DNA of 64,000 nt from Tremella fuciformis (taxonomy: Eukaryota; Basidiomycota; Tremellomycetes; Tremellales; Tremellaceae). Shown piece by piece: positions 32,464 to 42,868 of this stretch. A program made the translations under genes and the position numbers. Positions within the stretch are counted from its first letter, which is position 1; the number at the start of each line of letters is the position of its first letter. The notes beneath the pieces were generated by a model. That model was given only the letters and a program-made list of their open reading frames with translations, was not told the origin of the DNA and searched no databases. The DNA lies in contig CP136496.1 of the NCBI GenBank assembly GCA_032768795.1, positions 992,001 to 1,056,000 of the forward strand, written 5' to 3'.

Positions 32464-33087
32464 ATGTCCAACCACCTCGCCATGCAGATGCAGGCATACC
32501 CCTCCGCCACCCCTTCACCGCAGTTTCACCCATACTCTCTTCCTTGCACGCCGTTCGCCTCGTCCTCTTCGGCCGCATCTAGCGCGACTCTCTCACCGCC
32601 CGTCACGCCTCCGCCGCCCATATCCCGCCCACTCCCGCTCCCACTGCCTTCAGGCAAGACACGGCCGAAGATGAAGAAACACTCGTCCACGCCGAACAAG
32701 CGGACCAACGTGCAGCTCAAGCTGGAGATCAAGTCCCAGAACACGGGCTGGAGCTTCGTGCCGCTATGTCGCAATGTGCCCCCGCCCCCGCCCAGCAGTC
32801 CCAATCCCTGTCATGGCCGCCATGGCCCTACGAGCGCGAACTCCAACGGACAAACGTATGACTATCCCACGTCGAAAGACCTCGTCGGCGGCTTGGCGAT
32901 GATCATGGAGGGCCAGGCGGGCCGGCGCGACAGCGCAGAGAGCGAGCGCAGTGGAGAGAGCGGACAAAGCGGGTCCAACCCTCACGACGCACGCGAGCGC
33001 GATTACTTTGGCGGAGGATGGAAGGGGAGAGAGGTGTGGGTGGAGAATGTCCACATGGGCGAGCAGAGGATGGACGTGGACGGATGA
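32464..33087 (+). CDS. hypothetical protein, proline/serine-rich with basic central segment
   Basis: A single 207-codon exon. The first 60 residues are Ser/Pro-rich low complexity, followed by a basic conserved-looking segment (KMKKHSSTPNKRTNVQLKLE, then IKSQNTGWSFVPLCRN). The rest is polar and ends DDRRMDVDG-like acidic residues (QRMDVDG). There are no membrane segments or enzymatic motifs. I do not recognise the family. The central block, less biased in composition than its flanks, is the part to search. The unusually long upstream leader suggests post-transcriptional control or a missed first exon. Confidence 0.6.
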   Translation: MSNHLAMQMQAYPSATPSPQFHPYSLPCTPFASSSSAASSATLSPPVTPPPPISRPLPLPLPSGKTRPKMKKHSSTPNKRTNVQLKLEIKSQNTGWSFVPLCRNVPPPPPSSPNPCHGRHGPTSANSNGQTYDYPTSKDLVGGLAMIMEGQAGRRDSAESERSGESGQSGSNPHDARERDYFGGGWKGREVWVENVHMGEQRMDVDG

Positions 33088-33254
33088 ACCCTATACAACC
33101 CCGGGCCAGTGATGGCTCCTCTTACACGACCTTTCACGCATAGCATATGTAGCACCAGACAATACACTCCATCCGTGCATGTCGCACCTCATGTTACTTG
33201 GTCTAGTTCATGCATTTTCTAGATATACAATGCTATAGTTGTTGCGTTGGCAAA

Positions 33255-34864
33255 CTAGCTTCGGTACTGTCTGTCAGCGTCATTCTACGAGATCAACGAG
33301 GTGACTCACGCTGCCATTGATCGTCACGTATTCCTGTGCCATCAGCTTGTCATTCGAGGTCGATCAGCGCACTCACGTGTGAAAAGTCGCATGTCCAGAC
33401 ACGGGCCTCCTCGGCCCCGGACCCGAGGTCGATCTCGACTTCGAGATCCTCTTCAGCCAGAAGCACGCTCGCGCGCTCCTCGTCCACCTCTTCCGGCTCG
33501 CCGTTGACCAGCAGCTTGAGCGGCGAAGCGTCCGAAATAGACGGGGCAGGGATGAACGAGACCGACACTTTGTTAGGGGAAATGGTCCCCTCTGGCACGG
33601 CCGTGTAGCCTCTGAAATCATCAGCACTGTTTCACCAACGCCCGTATCACTGACACTGCGCAGAGGATACGACCCCAGTTGGCATCTTGGCCATACATGG
33701 CTGTCTTCACCAATGACGAAGAAGCGACCGATTTCGCGACTGCATTGGCCACCTCGAAAGTCGGCGCGTTCTGACCTTCAGCTACTTCCTCGTCCATGTG
33801 AACAGACTCGCCTTGACCCGGACTGTGACAAACTTGGTGGCACCCTCTCCGTCCCGTACGACAAGCTGGGCGAGCTCTTCCGCGAACCCGCGCAGCTCCT
33901 CCTTGAACTGCCCAAACTCTGCGGAAGTCTCAGAGATCTCTTCCATCTGTGTGGCGCTCTCACGTCCCCCGTCCTCTGCCAAACCAGCAGCACCATTCGC
34001 GAGCGCCAGGATCGAGTCGTTTGTCGACATGTCTCCGTCTACGGTGATGCTGTTGAAGCTCCTGTCCACAGCATATTCCAGAGCTTTTTGCAGAGCCTTT
34101 GGCTCGACGGCCGCATCGGTCGCAATGACACCTAGAAGTGTGGCATGAGGCGGCGGAGGAGGTCCCATATTAGGTGCAATCATGCCAGCGCCTTTGTCGA
34201 TACCGGCCATCCGTATCAGGCGGTTGCCCAGTGTGAAGCACCGGGTGCGCAGCTTTGGGAACGTATCGGTCGTCATGAATGCCTTCGAGAGATTGTGCCA
34301 TGCTTCTGGGCTCTCTGAGAGATTATGTGCAAGTCCAGGAAGGGATCCAGAGATCTTCTCGATAGGCAGATGCTGGCCAATCACGCCGGTGGACATGACC
34401 AGGGTCCCGCCAGCCTCGGACGCCTTGACTTGCGGCAATAGTCGGGTCACTCCGTCCGACATGGTCCAGGCGTCTTCCAGGCCCTTCTTTCCAGTCACAG
34501 CATTGGCGCATCCAGAGTTGACCACGAAGCCCCGCGCCCGCCCTTGGTCTTTTGCCAGTAGCTCAGCAGTCACGGTTACAGGAGCAGCTTTGAATACGTT
34601 CCGCGTGACGCACGCTGCAGCTGCGCATGGTCGGTCTGCCGTGGATACGAGGATGCCGAGGTCGAGCGCGCCGGCTTTCTTCTTGATTCCGGAGTGGGTC
34701 GAGGCGACTGCAAACCCCAGCGGGAAGGCTTCGGGGCCGTACGTTCGAACGTGATGTTGCTTGTTCGGCAGCGGACGGGAGGAGGATGCGGCGTCGGCAA
34801 AGCCACGAGCGAGATTCGGTATGAGTCGGGCAGCCGATGTCGGAGACGGAAGGGAGGGCGGCAT
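33255..34864 (-). CDS. ARG7: mitochondrial ornithine acetyltransferase / N-acetylglutamate synthase (ArgJ family)
   Basis: The bifunctional ArgJ enzyme recycles acetyl groups in mitochondrial arginine synthesis. An N-terminal presequence ([20 protein letters not shown]) precedes the catalytic fold: [45 protein letters not shown], and [10 protein letters not shown]. ArgJ proteins cleave themselves before the nucleophilic Thr in an ATLLG motif, present here as [12 protein letters not shown]. Between PNM and ATLLG is an extra proline-rich GPPPPPH not expected in the family. The beta-subunit part has [20 protein letters not shown]. The final intron leads to the short end TINGSYRS. The copia element lies 103 bases upstream of the start codon. 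Confidence 0.92.
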
Positions 34865-34967
34865 GGCAACGGGTAAGCACTTGCTCCAACCGTCTTGAGA
34901 TCGTCTATGTCGAGTTTTTATATCTGCCAGCACCTATCTTATCGACTCGCTCCCAACTTTCCGTAGT

Positions 34968-35084
34968 TGTTAGCGGTGCCGCCACCTCGAGTCATAGGGT
35001 AATTACCGAGAAACTCCGTCAGCTAGTAGGACCCATTACCATCTCGTAGGATATGTCGGATGCGACTCATATCTCACGTCAACA
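34968..35084 (+). repeat. 5' LTR of copia element (117 bp)
   Basis: Starts TGTTAGCGG and ends GTCAACA, with a 4-bp terminal inverted repeat TGTT/AACA. It matches the right LTR at every position. The length is at the short end for copia elements. Confidence 0.97.
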
Positions 35085-35098
35085 GATTAAAAGTCCCA
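35085..35098 (+). other. primer-binding site complementary to tRNA-Lys(UUU) anticodon arm
   Basis: The 14 bases abutting the LTR are GATTAAAAGTCCCA. Their complement reads TGGGACTTTTAATC: a 5-base anticodon stem strand, the seven-base loop CTTTTAA with anticodon TTT, and two bases of the 3' stem. This is the geometry of copia elements primed by a tRNA cut in the anticodon arm rather than by its 3' end. The match to this species' tRNA-Lys is inferred, since no such gene is in the window. Confidence 0.65.
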
Positions 35099-35866
35099 GT
35101 ACTCGATCGTGACTAGGCCGGCAAAAGTAGCCAGGGGAACACAAAGCAAGGCCTTGGCTCAGCGGTTTAACAGCCGTCACCCCAAGGTCTGGATTCTTCT
35201 TGGCTGTGTGGGCCAGTACGGGACGCGTGCTTAATTGGGTGACTCCATTTTGCGCCGCCTGCGCTGTGTTTCCCCGGTTAGGTTTACTATTAATCTGTGG
35301 TCCCCAGTACCTATTTGGCGCTGGTTTGCCCGATTAGTAGAGGGTCTAGTCAGTCGGTTCGAGTACCACGAGGTGCGGCATAGCGGGCATTCGACAACGT
35401 CGATCGTCAGACCCGTGGAACTTCATCGTCTCGGTATTCTACATCCGACACCGAGACGGAACGCCTTGTTCGATCCGTCACGTCCTGGAGGGCGGTTTTG
35501 CCTTGGACGGCTGTCCTGGAGGGCAGGTTTTTGCCTTGGACACGGAAGACGGAGAACTGGAAGGGCGCGCCTTGTTCGACCGGAAAGCCCACCACTCTTG
35601 GGCGGGAGAACTGTTGAGGGCGGGAGTAACGCTCTGCACCGTGCTGGTGTAGGAGAAGCGGGCAGTCTAGCTTCGGCTCAGACGTAGACATTGTCTTCGG
35701 ACGGTGTGAAAATCCAGATTATCACTGGTGGCGTGCACGGAGAGGCCCTTGGTGCACGTCTTGCGTACGATAAGTCCTCTCCGAGAGTTTTATCACTCTG
35801 TTTAAGGCTGTTGCTGAATTTTGCAACGGATAAGGCCTTGGTCGTCATCACCTATTCTACGGCACG

Positions 35867-38800
35867 ATGAACGACAATTTCACTTCAACCACCACTGCCG
35901 CCCAGGCAATTCCCTTCCTCTCGACACCCCGCGGCTACTTCAAATGGCGCTTTGCTGTCCGCCTTGACCTCACTACGGCGGGATGCATTGGCATCATTGA
36001 AGGTACAGATGTTGAACCGTACAGGACGGGTGGAGCTGGAGGAGTGCCAGTGCGCACGGCGCGTGCTGGGTCAGTAGCACCTGAGGGAGACACAAGTCTC
36101 ACAGGTGGTGTACTGGGCACCGCAGAGCTCAAGCGGTGGGAGGAGTGGAGGAAGCGGGAATACTATGCGCAAGGTGTCATCCTACGCAGGTTAGACCCGG
36201 GGATTCAGATGGAGATCTCGGAGATGAAGTCGGCCAAGGAGATGTGGGACTGGCTGGAACGGGACATGAAGCGCGAGGACCCCGCATACAAGGCATCCAC
36301 CGATGATGCTCTACGCGCTATCCGCCTTCCCACCAACGCCACTGTCAAAGATCACGCCGATCATCTCAACAAGTTCAACTCTCTCTTCTTCGAATCTCAA
36401 CAAGCCGGTAACAAGTACGAGGACTCCACCCGCGCTCTTATCTTCCTCAATACTCTTGTCAACAACCCACGTTGGGACATCCCTATCCAATTGCTCGAGT
36501 CATCACCCCTTTACGAGCAAAGCTGGTCGGAGGTCCGACAATTCTATCAAACCCAGGTATCACGGTGGGAGGCCAAAGGTCTACCGTGGAAGGAGGCTCA
36601 GCCTGCAGCTCAACTGAACGCTGCGGAGAAGGGCGAGCGGATCTCCTTGGAGAAGGGTGCAAAGAAGGGTGGCTGGAAAGCCAAGAGTGCAGGAAAGGGC
36701 GCGAAGCTGGTGTGCTGGACGTGCAACAAGGAAGGACATCTCAAGCGAGACTGTCCAGAAAAGACAGGTGTCCGAGGGAGCAGCAAGGCAACCAAGGGTA
36801 GAGGAGAGAAACAGCAGGATGGCGAAGAAGACCGACTAGTCAACTTCTTTGCGGGCGCTACCTTCTCGGAACAGGCCCTTGCCTCGACCTCCTCAACGCC
36901 AGAATTCCTTGTCGATAGTGGATGCACGCACCATGTGTCCCCGTACAAGCATTTGTTCACCGACCTCAGACCTCTGAAAGAGTCTGTTGTATTCCACGTC
37001 CCTGGTGGTCACCAATTTACGGCAACCATGACAGGCGACATTGTCATCACCACATCCTCCGGACACAAGATCAAGCTGCTCGATGTCTATTATCATCCTC
37101 AGACAACGAAGAACATGCTTTCAGCCTATACCCTCATCGACAAAGGCTGGAGTGTCAAGCTCAAGGAGGAGATTGTGGAGGTGGGACCTATCAAGGTCAA
37201 GGGAACACGGCGAGGAAACTTGCTGTGGGTCAAGCTCGGTGCAGTACGCCACACAGAGCTTGAGGATCCAGTGAAGCTGGATGTGAGGGAGATCAACGCT
37301 CTCACTGTCCGTGAAAGCCCACTGGAGGAGGAGCACAAGCGTCTAGGACATATTGGACGGGAGAAGCTCCTGAAGCTGGCCGGTGATGGCCATCTACGGT
37401 ATTCTAAGGAGGAGTTGGAGAAGGACAAGTTCAGGCTGGATGACTGCGACGCTTGTCAAGCTCGGAAAACAACTCGACCTCCAAAGAATGGTGAAAGCCC
37501 TCGAGGGCAGTCGGACTGCGAGGTCATACATATCGACATTGCTGGTCCTATGGACCCCTCAAAAACAGGCTTCCGGTATTACCTCGGTATCATTGATGAT
37601 CACTCAAAGATCAACAATGTGGTTCCCCTCGTCAACAAGCAGAACGTCTTCTTCCACGTCATCAACTTTGTCAATAGGATTGAACGGCAGACCGGTCACA
37701 AGGTCAAGTTCATCAGGACAGATGGTGGCGAGGAGTTCAAGAGCGACAAAGCTTTAGTTTTCTATCATCAGACCGGCATCATTCACCAAATCTCGCCACG
37801 GTACACACCTGAACTCAACGGAGTGGCAGAAAGATTCAACAGAACGGTCAAGGAGATGATAGGCGCAATGCTTTCCTCGGCAAATCTTGGACATGAGTAC
37901 TGGGATTACGCATCCAAGTACACCTCGGTGATGCTCATGAAGACGGCATGGGGAGGAGATGGTGTCAATGCTTGGACAAAATTCACTGGAAGAAGTCCAA
38001 ATCTGGCGCACACTCTCATGTTTGGCGAGCTGGTCTTTGCTCAAATCCCAGCAGAGATCAGAAAAAAGGCAAGGTTGGATACGGACAAAGGAGAACTGGC
38101 GCGGGTGATGGGGTTGGAGATACAGCGGAGCGGCTGGTTGGTGAGGATGGAGGGAGATGGGCAGCTGCACATCAGTCGTGACGTCAAGAGCGCATCTGGA
38201 CACCCTCTCACACCGGACAACACCATCGTTCCAATTGATACACCGCAACAACCCCCGGCAGTCACGGCAGAAACAGTTCCTCCGGTGCCAGTTGCCATTG
38301 CACCAATATCCATGGCACAAGTCCGACCAGTACAAGCGGCTGCAGACATTCCAAGTCAGGAAGAAGCAGCTCGGGAACCAGAGAGGAGAGAGGAAGTGTC
38401 CGTGCAGGAGAAGGAGGGAGAGCAACAGCAGGTGGAAAGGGTCTTGGAGCAAGCGTTGCCGGTCAATGCTGCTCAGGAAATTACAACACCCGACACACTG
38501 CTGGACACCCTCCCTGTACCGACACCGCCTGAAGCTGTGCCACCACCCATGCCAGTGAGGCGCAGCAACCGTGTTGCAGAAAGGGCAACCTCTGTTCACG
38601 AGGCAAACCTGATGCAGGCATGGCACGGAGAGGATGCAAGGGGAGCATACCTGGCATCCGAGACAAGGCTAGAGGAGGACACATCCTCGGGAGAATCAGA
38701 GCCTCAAACAGCACGAGAGGCACTGATGGGCAAGGATTGGGATAGCTGGAAGGCAGCAATGCTGAGGGAGCTCGACAACATTGAGTCAAAAGGGACTTGG

Positions 38801-40270
38801 GTCGAGGTGATGCTCCCACCTGGTCGGAAGGCCATAGCATCTCGATGGGTTTTTGCTCGAAAGTACGATGCGGACGGCAAGGTCATCAAGCACAAGGCGC
38901 GCATCGTGGCAAAAGGCTTCTCTCAACAGCCTGGGGTTGACTACGAGTTGACCTATGCACCTGTAGGACGGATGGCAAGTCTACGGCTTCTCCTTACTTT
39001 GGCGGCAACACTGGGTCTCAAGTTACGCCAAGCGGACGTCGAGGGAGCATATCTCAATGCAGACCTAGACGAGGAGATTTACATGGAGCACCCCGACGCA
39101 GTGGTCAAGAAGCGACAGGGGACAGTGCTCCGCCTTCTCAAGTCACTGTACGGGCTCAAGCAATCTGCAAGAGTCTGGTGGCTGGAACTCGGCAAAGCTC
39201 TGCACGGGCTAGGGTTCAAGAGGCTTGAGGGAGACTGGGGCATGTACTACAGGCCTGGCGGAAAGCATGGTGGACCAATGCTTATCCTTGCCTATGTGGA
39301 CGACATGGTGATGGCGGGAAGAAGTGACAAGGAGATTGATGTGGTCATGGCGGCATTGAAGAAGCAATGGGTGATGACGGAGATTGGCGAGATGAGCCAG
39401 ATCTTAGGACTCAAGATTGTTCGAGACCAAGCAAAACGAGTCATTCACCTTTCTCAGCCGGCATACATCGACAAGGTTGCTCTACGGTTTCCCGGACATT
39501 CTCATCACAAGTCACTGGTAGTCCCACTGCCTACGCATAGGGACGGTCAACCAGCAGTCACCGCACACGACAAGGCAGCCCCTCTCTCGCCCTTTCAAGC
39601 AGTGGTCGGATGCTTAATGTGGATTGCAGCATCCACCCGACCAGATATCAGTTTTGCGACCAACTACTTGGCACGGTACAGCTCAGCACCACTGGAGTCA
39701 CACTGGCGACTAGCAATGCGCGTAGTTGCCTATTTAGCCAAGACACGCACTCACGGGCTGGTCCTCGGAGGAGCAAGCATGAGTGGCGTTGAGGGATGGG
39801 TGGACTCCGACTTTGCTGGATGTGTGGTCACACGGAGATCCACAACGGGCTATATGTTCAAGGTGTGCGGATCAGCAATCAGCTGGATATCAAAGAGACA
39901 AGCGACGGTTTCAACATCAACGCTGGAGGCGGAATATGTTGCGATGGCGGAGGCAGCCAAGGAGGCAAAGTGGTTGAGCGGGTTGATGGAAGAGATAGGC
40001 TGGAAAAGGAGGCCGACAACTCTCTACTGTGACAACCAAGGCGCTCTCACTCTTGCGGAAAATCCTGGGATTCACGCACGCACAAAGCATATTGAAGTCC
40101 GACATCACTTCATACGAGAACAGGTGGAACGAGGAGAGATCAGATTGATCTATGTCCAGAGCGCAAACCAGCATGCCGACATCCTCACCAAAGCCTTACC
40201 GGGTCCGCGGCTCCTGAAGAACAGAGAGGATCTGCGGATAGAGGGAATTTGGACGGAGCAGGATGGGTAA
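35867..40270 (+). CDS. copia Gag-Pol polyprotein (1467 aa, intact)
   Basis: One frame carries all domains in copia order. Gag covers roughly residues 1-300 and includes a CCHC zinc knuckle at about 283-296 (CWTCNKEGHLKRDC). The aspartic protease site DSGCTHH starts at about 350. Integrase has its HHCC zinc site from about 490 and catalytic Asp557, Asp619 and Glu649, within HIDIAGP, TDGGEEF and ELNGVAERFN. Reverse transcriptase has YVDDM at about 1143, and RNase H ends with NQHADILTKAL. Integrase before reverse transcriptase places it in Ty1/copia. No stop or frameshift separates gag from pol, so any Gag excess must come from another mechanism. A Pro/Glu/Gln-rich linker lies between integrase and reverse transcriptase. 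Confidence 0.97.
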   Translation: MNDNFTSTTTAAQAIPFLSTPRGYFKWRFAVRLDLTTAGCIGIIEGTDVEPYRTGGAGGVPVRTARAGSVAPEGDTSLTGGVLGTAELKRWEEWRKREYYAQGVILRRLDPGIQMEISEMKSAKEMWDWLERDMKREDPAYKASTDDALRAIRLPTNATVKDHADHLNKFNSLFFESQQAGNKYEDSTRALIFLNTLVNNPRWDIPIQLLESSPLYEQSWSEVRQFYQTQVSRWEAKGLPWKEAQPAAQLNAAEKGERISLEKGAKKGGWKAKSAGKGAKLVCWTCNKEGHLKRDCPEKTGVRGSSKATKGRGEKQQDGEEDRLVNFFAGATFSEQALASTSSTPEFLVDSGCTHHVSPYKHLFTDLRPLKESVVFHVPGGHQFTATMTGDIVITTSSGHKIKLLDVYYHPQTTKNMLSAYTLIDKGWSVKLKEEIVEVGPIKVKGTRRGNLLWVKLGAVRHTELEDPVKLDVREINALTVRESPLEEEHKRLGHIGREKLLKLAGDGHLRYSKEELEKDKFRLDDCDACQARKTTRPPKNGESPRGQSDCEVIHIDIAGPMDPSKTGFRYYLGIIDDHSKINNVVPLVNKQNVFFHVINFVNRIERQTGHKVKFIRTDGGEEFKSDKALVFYHQTGIIHQISPRYTPELNGVAERFNRTVKEMIGAMLSSANLGHEYWDYASKYTSVMLMKTAWGGDGVNAWTKFTGRSPNLAHTLMFGELVFAQIPAEIRKKARLDTDKGELARVMGLEIQRSGWLVRMEGDGQLHISRDVKSASGHPLTPDNTIVPIDTPQQPPAVTAETVPPVPVAIAPISMAQVRPVQAAADIPSQEEAAREPERREEVSVQEKEGEQQQVERVLEQALPVNAAQEITTPDTLLDTLPVPTPPEAVPPPMPVRRSNRVAERATSVHEANLMQAWHGEDARGAYLASETRLEEDTSSGESEPQTAREALMGKDWDSWKAAMLRELDNIESKGTWVEVMLPPGRKAIASRWVFARKYDADGKVIKHKARIVAKGFSQQPGVDYELTYAPVGRMASLRLLLTLAATLGLKLRQADVEGAYLNADLDEEIYMEHPDAVVKKRQGTVLRLLKSLYGLKQSARVWWLELGKALHGLGFKRLEGDWGMYYRPGGKHGGPMLILAYVDDMVMAGRSDKEIDVVMAALKKQWVMTEIGEMSQILGLKIVRDQAKRVIHLSQPAYIDKVALRFPGHSHHKSLVVPLPTHRDGQPAVTAHDKAAPLSPFQAVVGCLMWIAASTRPDISFATNYLARYSSAPLESHWRLAMRVVAYLAKTRTHGLVLGGASMSGVEGWVDSDFAGCVVTRRSTTGYMFKVCGSAISWISKRQATVSTSTLEAEYVAMAEAAKEAKWLSGLMEEIGWKRRPTTLYCDNQGALTLAENPGIHARTKHIEVRHHFIREQVERGEIRLIYVQSANQHADILTKALPGPRLLKNREDLRIEGIWTEQDG

Positions 40271-40338
40271 AGGACTGGGGATAGTGAGCACGGCAGTTTG
40301 GGTAGCACTAGGAGACTCAAGAGCGGCGGCAGAGGGAG

Positions 40339-40455
40339 TGTTAGCGGTGCCGCCACCTCGAGTCATAGGGTAATTACCGAGAAACTCCGTCAGCTAGTAG
40401 GACCCATTACCATCTCGTAGGATATGTCGGATGCGACTCATATCTCACGTCAACA
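40339..40455 (+). repeat. 3' LTR of copia element (117 bp)
   Basis: Identical to the left LTR over 117 bases; followed directly by the second GTAGT target duplication. It ends 297 bases before the MPE1 start codon. Confidence 0.97.
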
Positions 40456-40752
40456 GTAGTTAACCAGATAGTTCTGTTTACGTAACTCACTCGTCCACCT
40501 TGGATCGAATGTCTCCTTCCCCTCTGAATTTAGACGAGTAACGTCTCTTTGTTGTCACTGTACATCAGCAATCCATCCGCGAGGCTACATCAGTGCAGTC
40601 GGGTCTGACTCGAACCCTACTGTCTGTTCGCCCGTCTTTCGACCGGTAGTCGTGGCTCGGGAGTGGGAAGATACAGCTTGATTGCTGTTGCCTGAGTCCA
40701 GACCTCGACACCTTCGTCGCTATCGCCACCCAGCTGTCAGACATCTTACACG

Positions 40753-42868
40753 ATGTCGACCGTCTTCTATCGATGGGGGGCGGGGCGCGATGAGTCCCGC
40801 GTGACCTTCGACGGGACTCACATCTCGGTATTCGACCTGAAAAGGGAGATCATCTTGAACAACAAGATGGGCAATGGGAAGGATTTCGACATTGGCATCT
40901 ATGACAACGTGACCGGCGAGGGTAAGTACTCGCCTCCAGCGTCCAGCCAAACTAATTCTTCAGAATTCAAGGACGACAATCACCAAATACCGCGATCGTC
41001 ATCGCTCATTGCCCGTCGCCTGCCGAGTTCCATTCGGGGGCGTGGAAATGCTCAGAACTACATTGTCGGCACAGCCGCCGCTGACGCTCTCAACAACCAG
41101 CATCGTTTGGAGACACATGCGGTCGATCAGATGAAGGAGAAGATGAATCGCGGTGTGAGAGGAGCAGGTGGGACGTTCGGGGCATTGAGCAAACGCTTTG
41201 ACGGAAAGGAGGAGAAGAAGGTATGTCTCTTTCTCTATAATGCCTGCGTGATGGCTGATGCGTAGCCGGGAGAGCCAGTGCAGATCACCACTGGTGATGC
41301 CGACGAGGATGCGCGTATCAAGGCTATGCTCGGACAGGAAGCGGACCAGTGGGAGCAGACTCTGGAGGACATGTCGACGTAAGTCAGTCGGGCTGCGAAC
41401 CATGAGCTGACACCCTTAGCCAGACGCGGGGCAACCAGCAGTTCAGAAAACCTCGGCCGGCCGCGACTGGTCCAACTGGGGGCAAATTCGACTATTCTAT
41501 GCCTCCAGAAGCCGAGCCGCCCGTGGGATACATCTGCTATCGATGTGGACAGAAAGGTCACTGGATTCAGAACTGCCCGAACAACGATGACCCGAACGCT
41601 GCAGAACGGAAACGCTTTGTCCGAGTCACGGGTATCCCCCGAAGCTTCTTGAAAACTGTCGAAACACCTGTCGGGGCGGAGGGGTCGTCCGGCGGTGCCA
41701 TGTTGACGGCGGACGGAGGCTTCGTCATGGCGATGCCTGATCAACGGCAATTCAAGAAGCACGTTGCGTCAAAGCCGCGTACTTTGACAGGCCAGGAAGT
41801 CCGAGATCAGCAGCCTGAGAACGCCGAATTGTCTTGTCCAATATGTAAGAAGCTGGTCTGGGAAGCGAAAAGGACACCATGCTGCAGCACGGCATACTGC
41901 GAAGAGTGCATCCAGACATATTTGCTCGAGCACGGTTTCGAATGTCCCAACTGCGAATCAAGAGTCCCCTCGCTAGAAGATCTCAAACCCGATGAAGAGC
42001 TGAGGCAGCGCGTACGGGGCTATGTTGACGGAGAGATTGAGCGGAGTCAACGCGAAGAACGAGAAGAGAAGGAACAAGCGGAGAAAGAAGGTGCAGAGGG
42101 AGGCAAGTCACCTGTCAAGTCGGAAGAAGGTGCCATCGATTCCACGCCAGGCGAGAACGAGCTCAAACCGCCACCACAGCCTGTCGGCATCGACCCGTCA
42201 AAAATGCAAGAGATGTTAAATCCACAGACGATGAAGACCTACATGAGCCAGGTCAGTCGCGCGCACGGAGGTTACGATAAAACTGACAGCAGGTCGCAAA
42301 GATGATGCAGAATCCGCAGGTCGGACCTGCCGCTCGAGCTTTGCTCCAGGCACAGGTGCAGCTGGTGCAGTCGAGCGTCATGCAGATGCAGCTCATGGGT
42401 ATGGCGAACATGATGTCGGGCGGAGGCAACAATCAGGTCGGCAACATGAACGGCAACGGCATGAACGGGGCGATGGGTGTCAACGTCAACAACGGCAACA
42501 TGGGCGGCATGAATCAGGCGATGCAGATGGGCATGATGCCGAACCAGATGCAACATCAAAACCAGATGATGGGCATGCCGGACATGATGATGCCCGGGAT
42601 GGAATTCAACATGGGCAGCATGGGCATGGGTATGAACGACATGAGAGGGATGGGAGCGATGGGCGATATGGGTCAGATGAATCAGATGGGCCAAATGAAC
42701 CAAATGGGCCAAATGGGCCAGATGGGTCAGATGGGTCAGATGGGTCAGATGGGGATGAATGGTTACCCGGGTGGCGGCAGGGGACGGGGAGGCAGAGGAT
42801 TCCAGCGGGGCGGAAGGGGTGGCTTCCATCCTTACAATCGCAATCAACGGCCACAAGGCATCATGTAA
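40753..42868 (+). CDS. MPE1: Mpe1/RBBP6-type cleavage and polyadenylation factor subunit
   Basis: Mpe1 is part of the 3'-end processing complex CPF. The order is typical: an N-terminal ubiquitin-like DWNN domain (STVFYRWGAGRDESRVTFDG, VFDLKREIILNNKMG), a CCHC knuckle (CYRCGQKGHWIQNC) and a RING/U-box (CPICKKLVWEAKRTPCC, YCEECIQTYL, FECPNC). Introns are 40922-40963, 41221-41265, 41379-41419 and 42252-42292. The C-terminal exon is unusual: about 150 residues dominated by Met, Gly, Asn and Gln with tandem GQM repeats, then an RGG-like end (GGRGRGGRGF). The start is 297 bases right of the copia LTR, which now forms part of its upstream region. Confidence 0.93.

Larger units (their letters stand above)
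34968..40455 (+). mobile_element. complete Ty1/copia LTR retrotransposon
   Basis: 5488 bp bounded by identical 117-bp LTRs that begin TG and end CA. The 5-bp target duplication GTAGT is at 34963-34967 and 40456-40460. The internal part has a primer-binding site directly after the left LTR, a leader of about 780 bases, one uninterrupted gag-pol frame and a purine-rich tract (GGCGGCAGAGGGAG) just before the right LTR. Identical LTRs plus an intact frame indicate a recent insertion. It sits between the divergent genes ARG7 and MPE1. Confidence 0.97.

Noticed and set aside
35150..35215. tRNA-like A-box (TGGCTCAGCGG) in the copia leader
   Set aside because: No B-box or cloverleaf can be formed; probably coincidence within the element leader.
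37754..38626. 290-codon minus-strand ORF
   Set aside because: Lies wholly inside the copia polyprotein on the opposite strand; Cys/Arg/Trp-rich composition typical of antisense.
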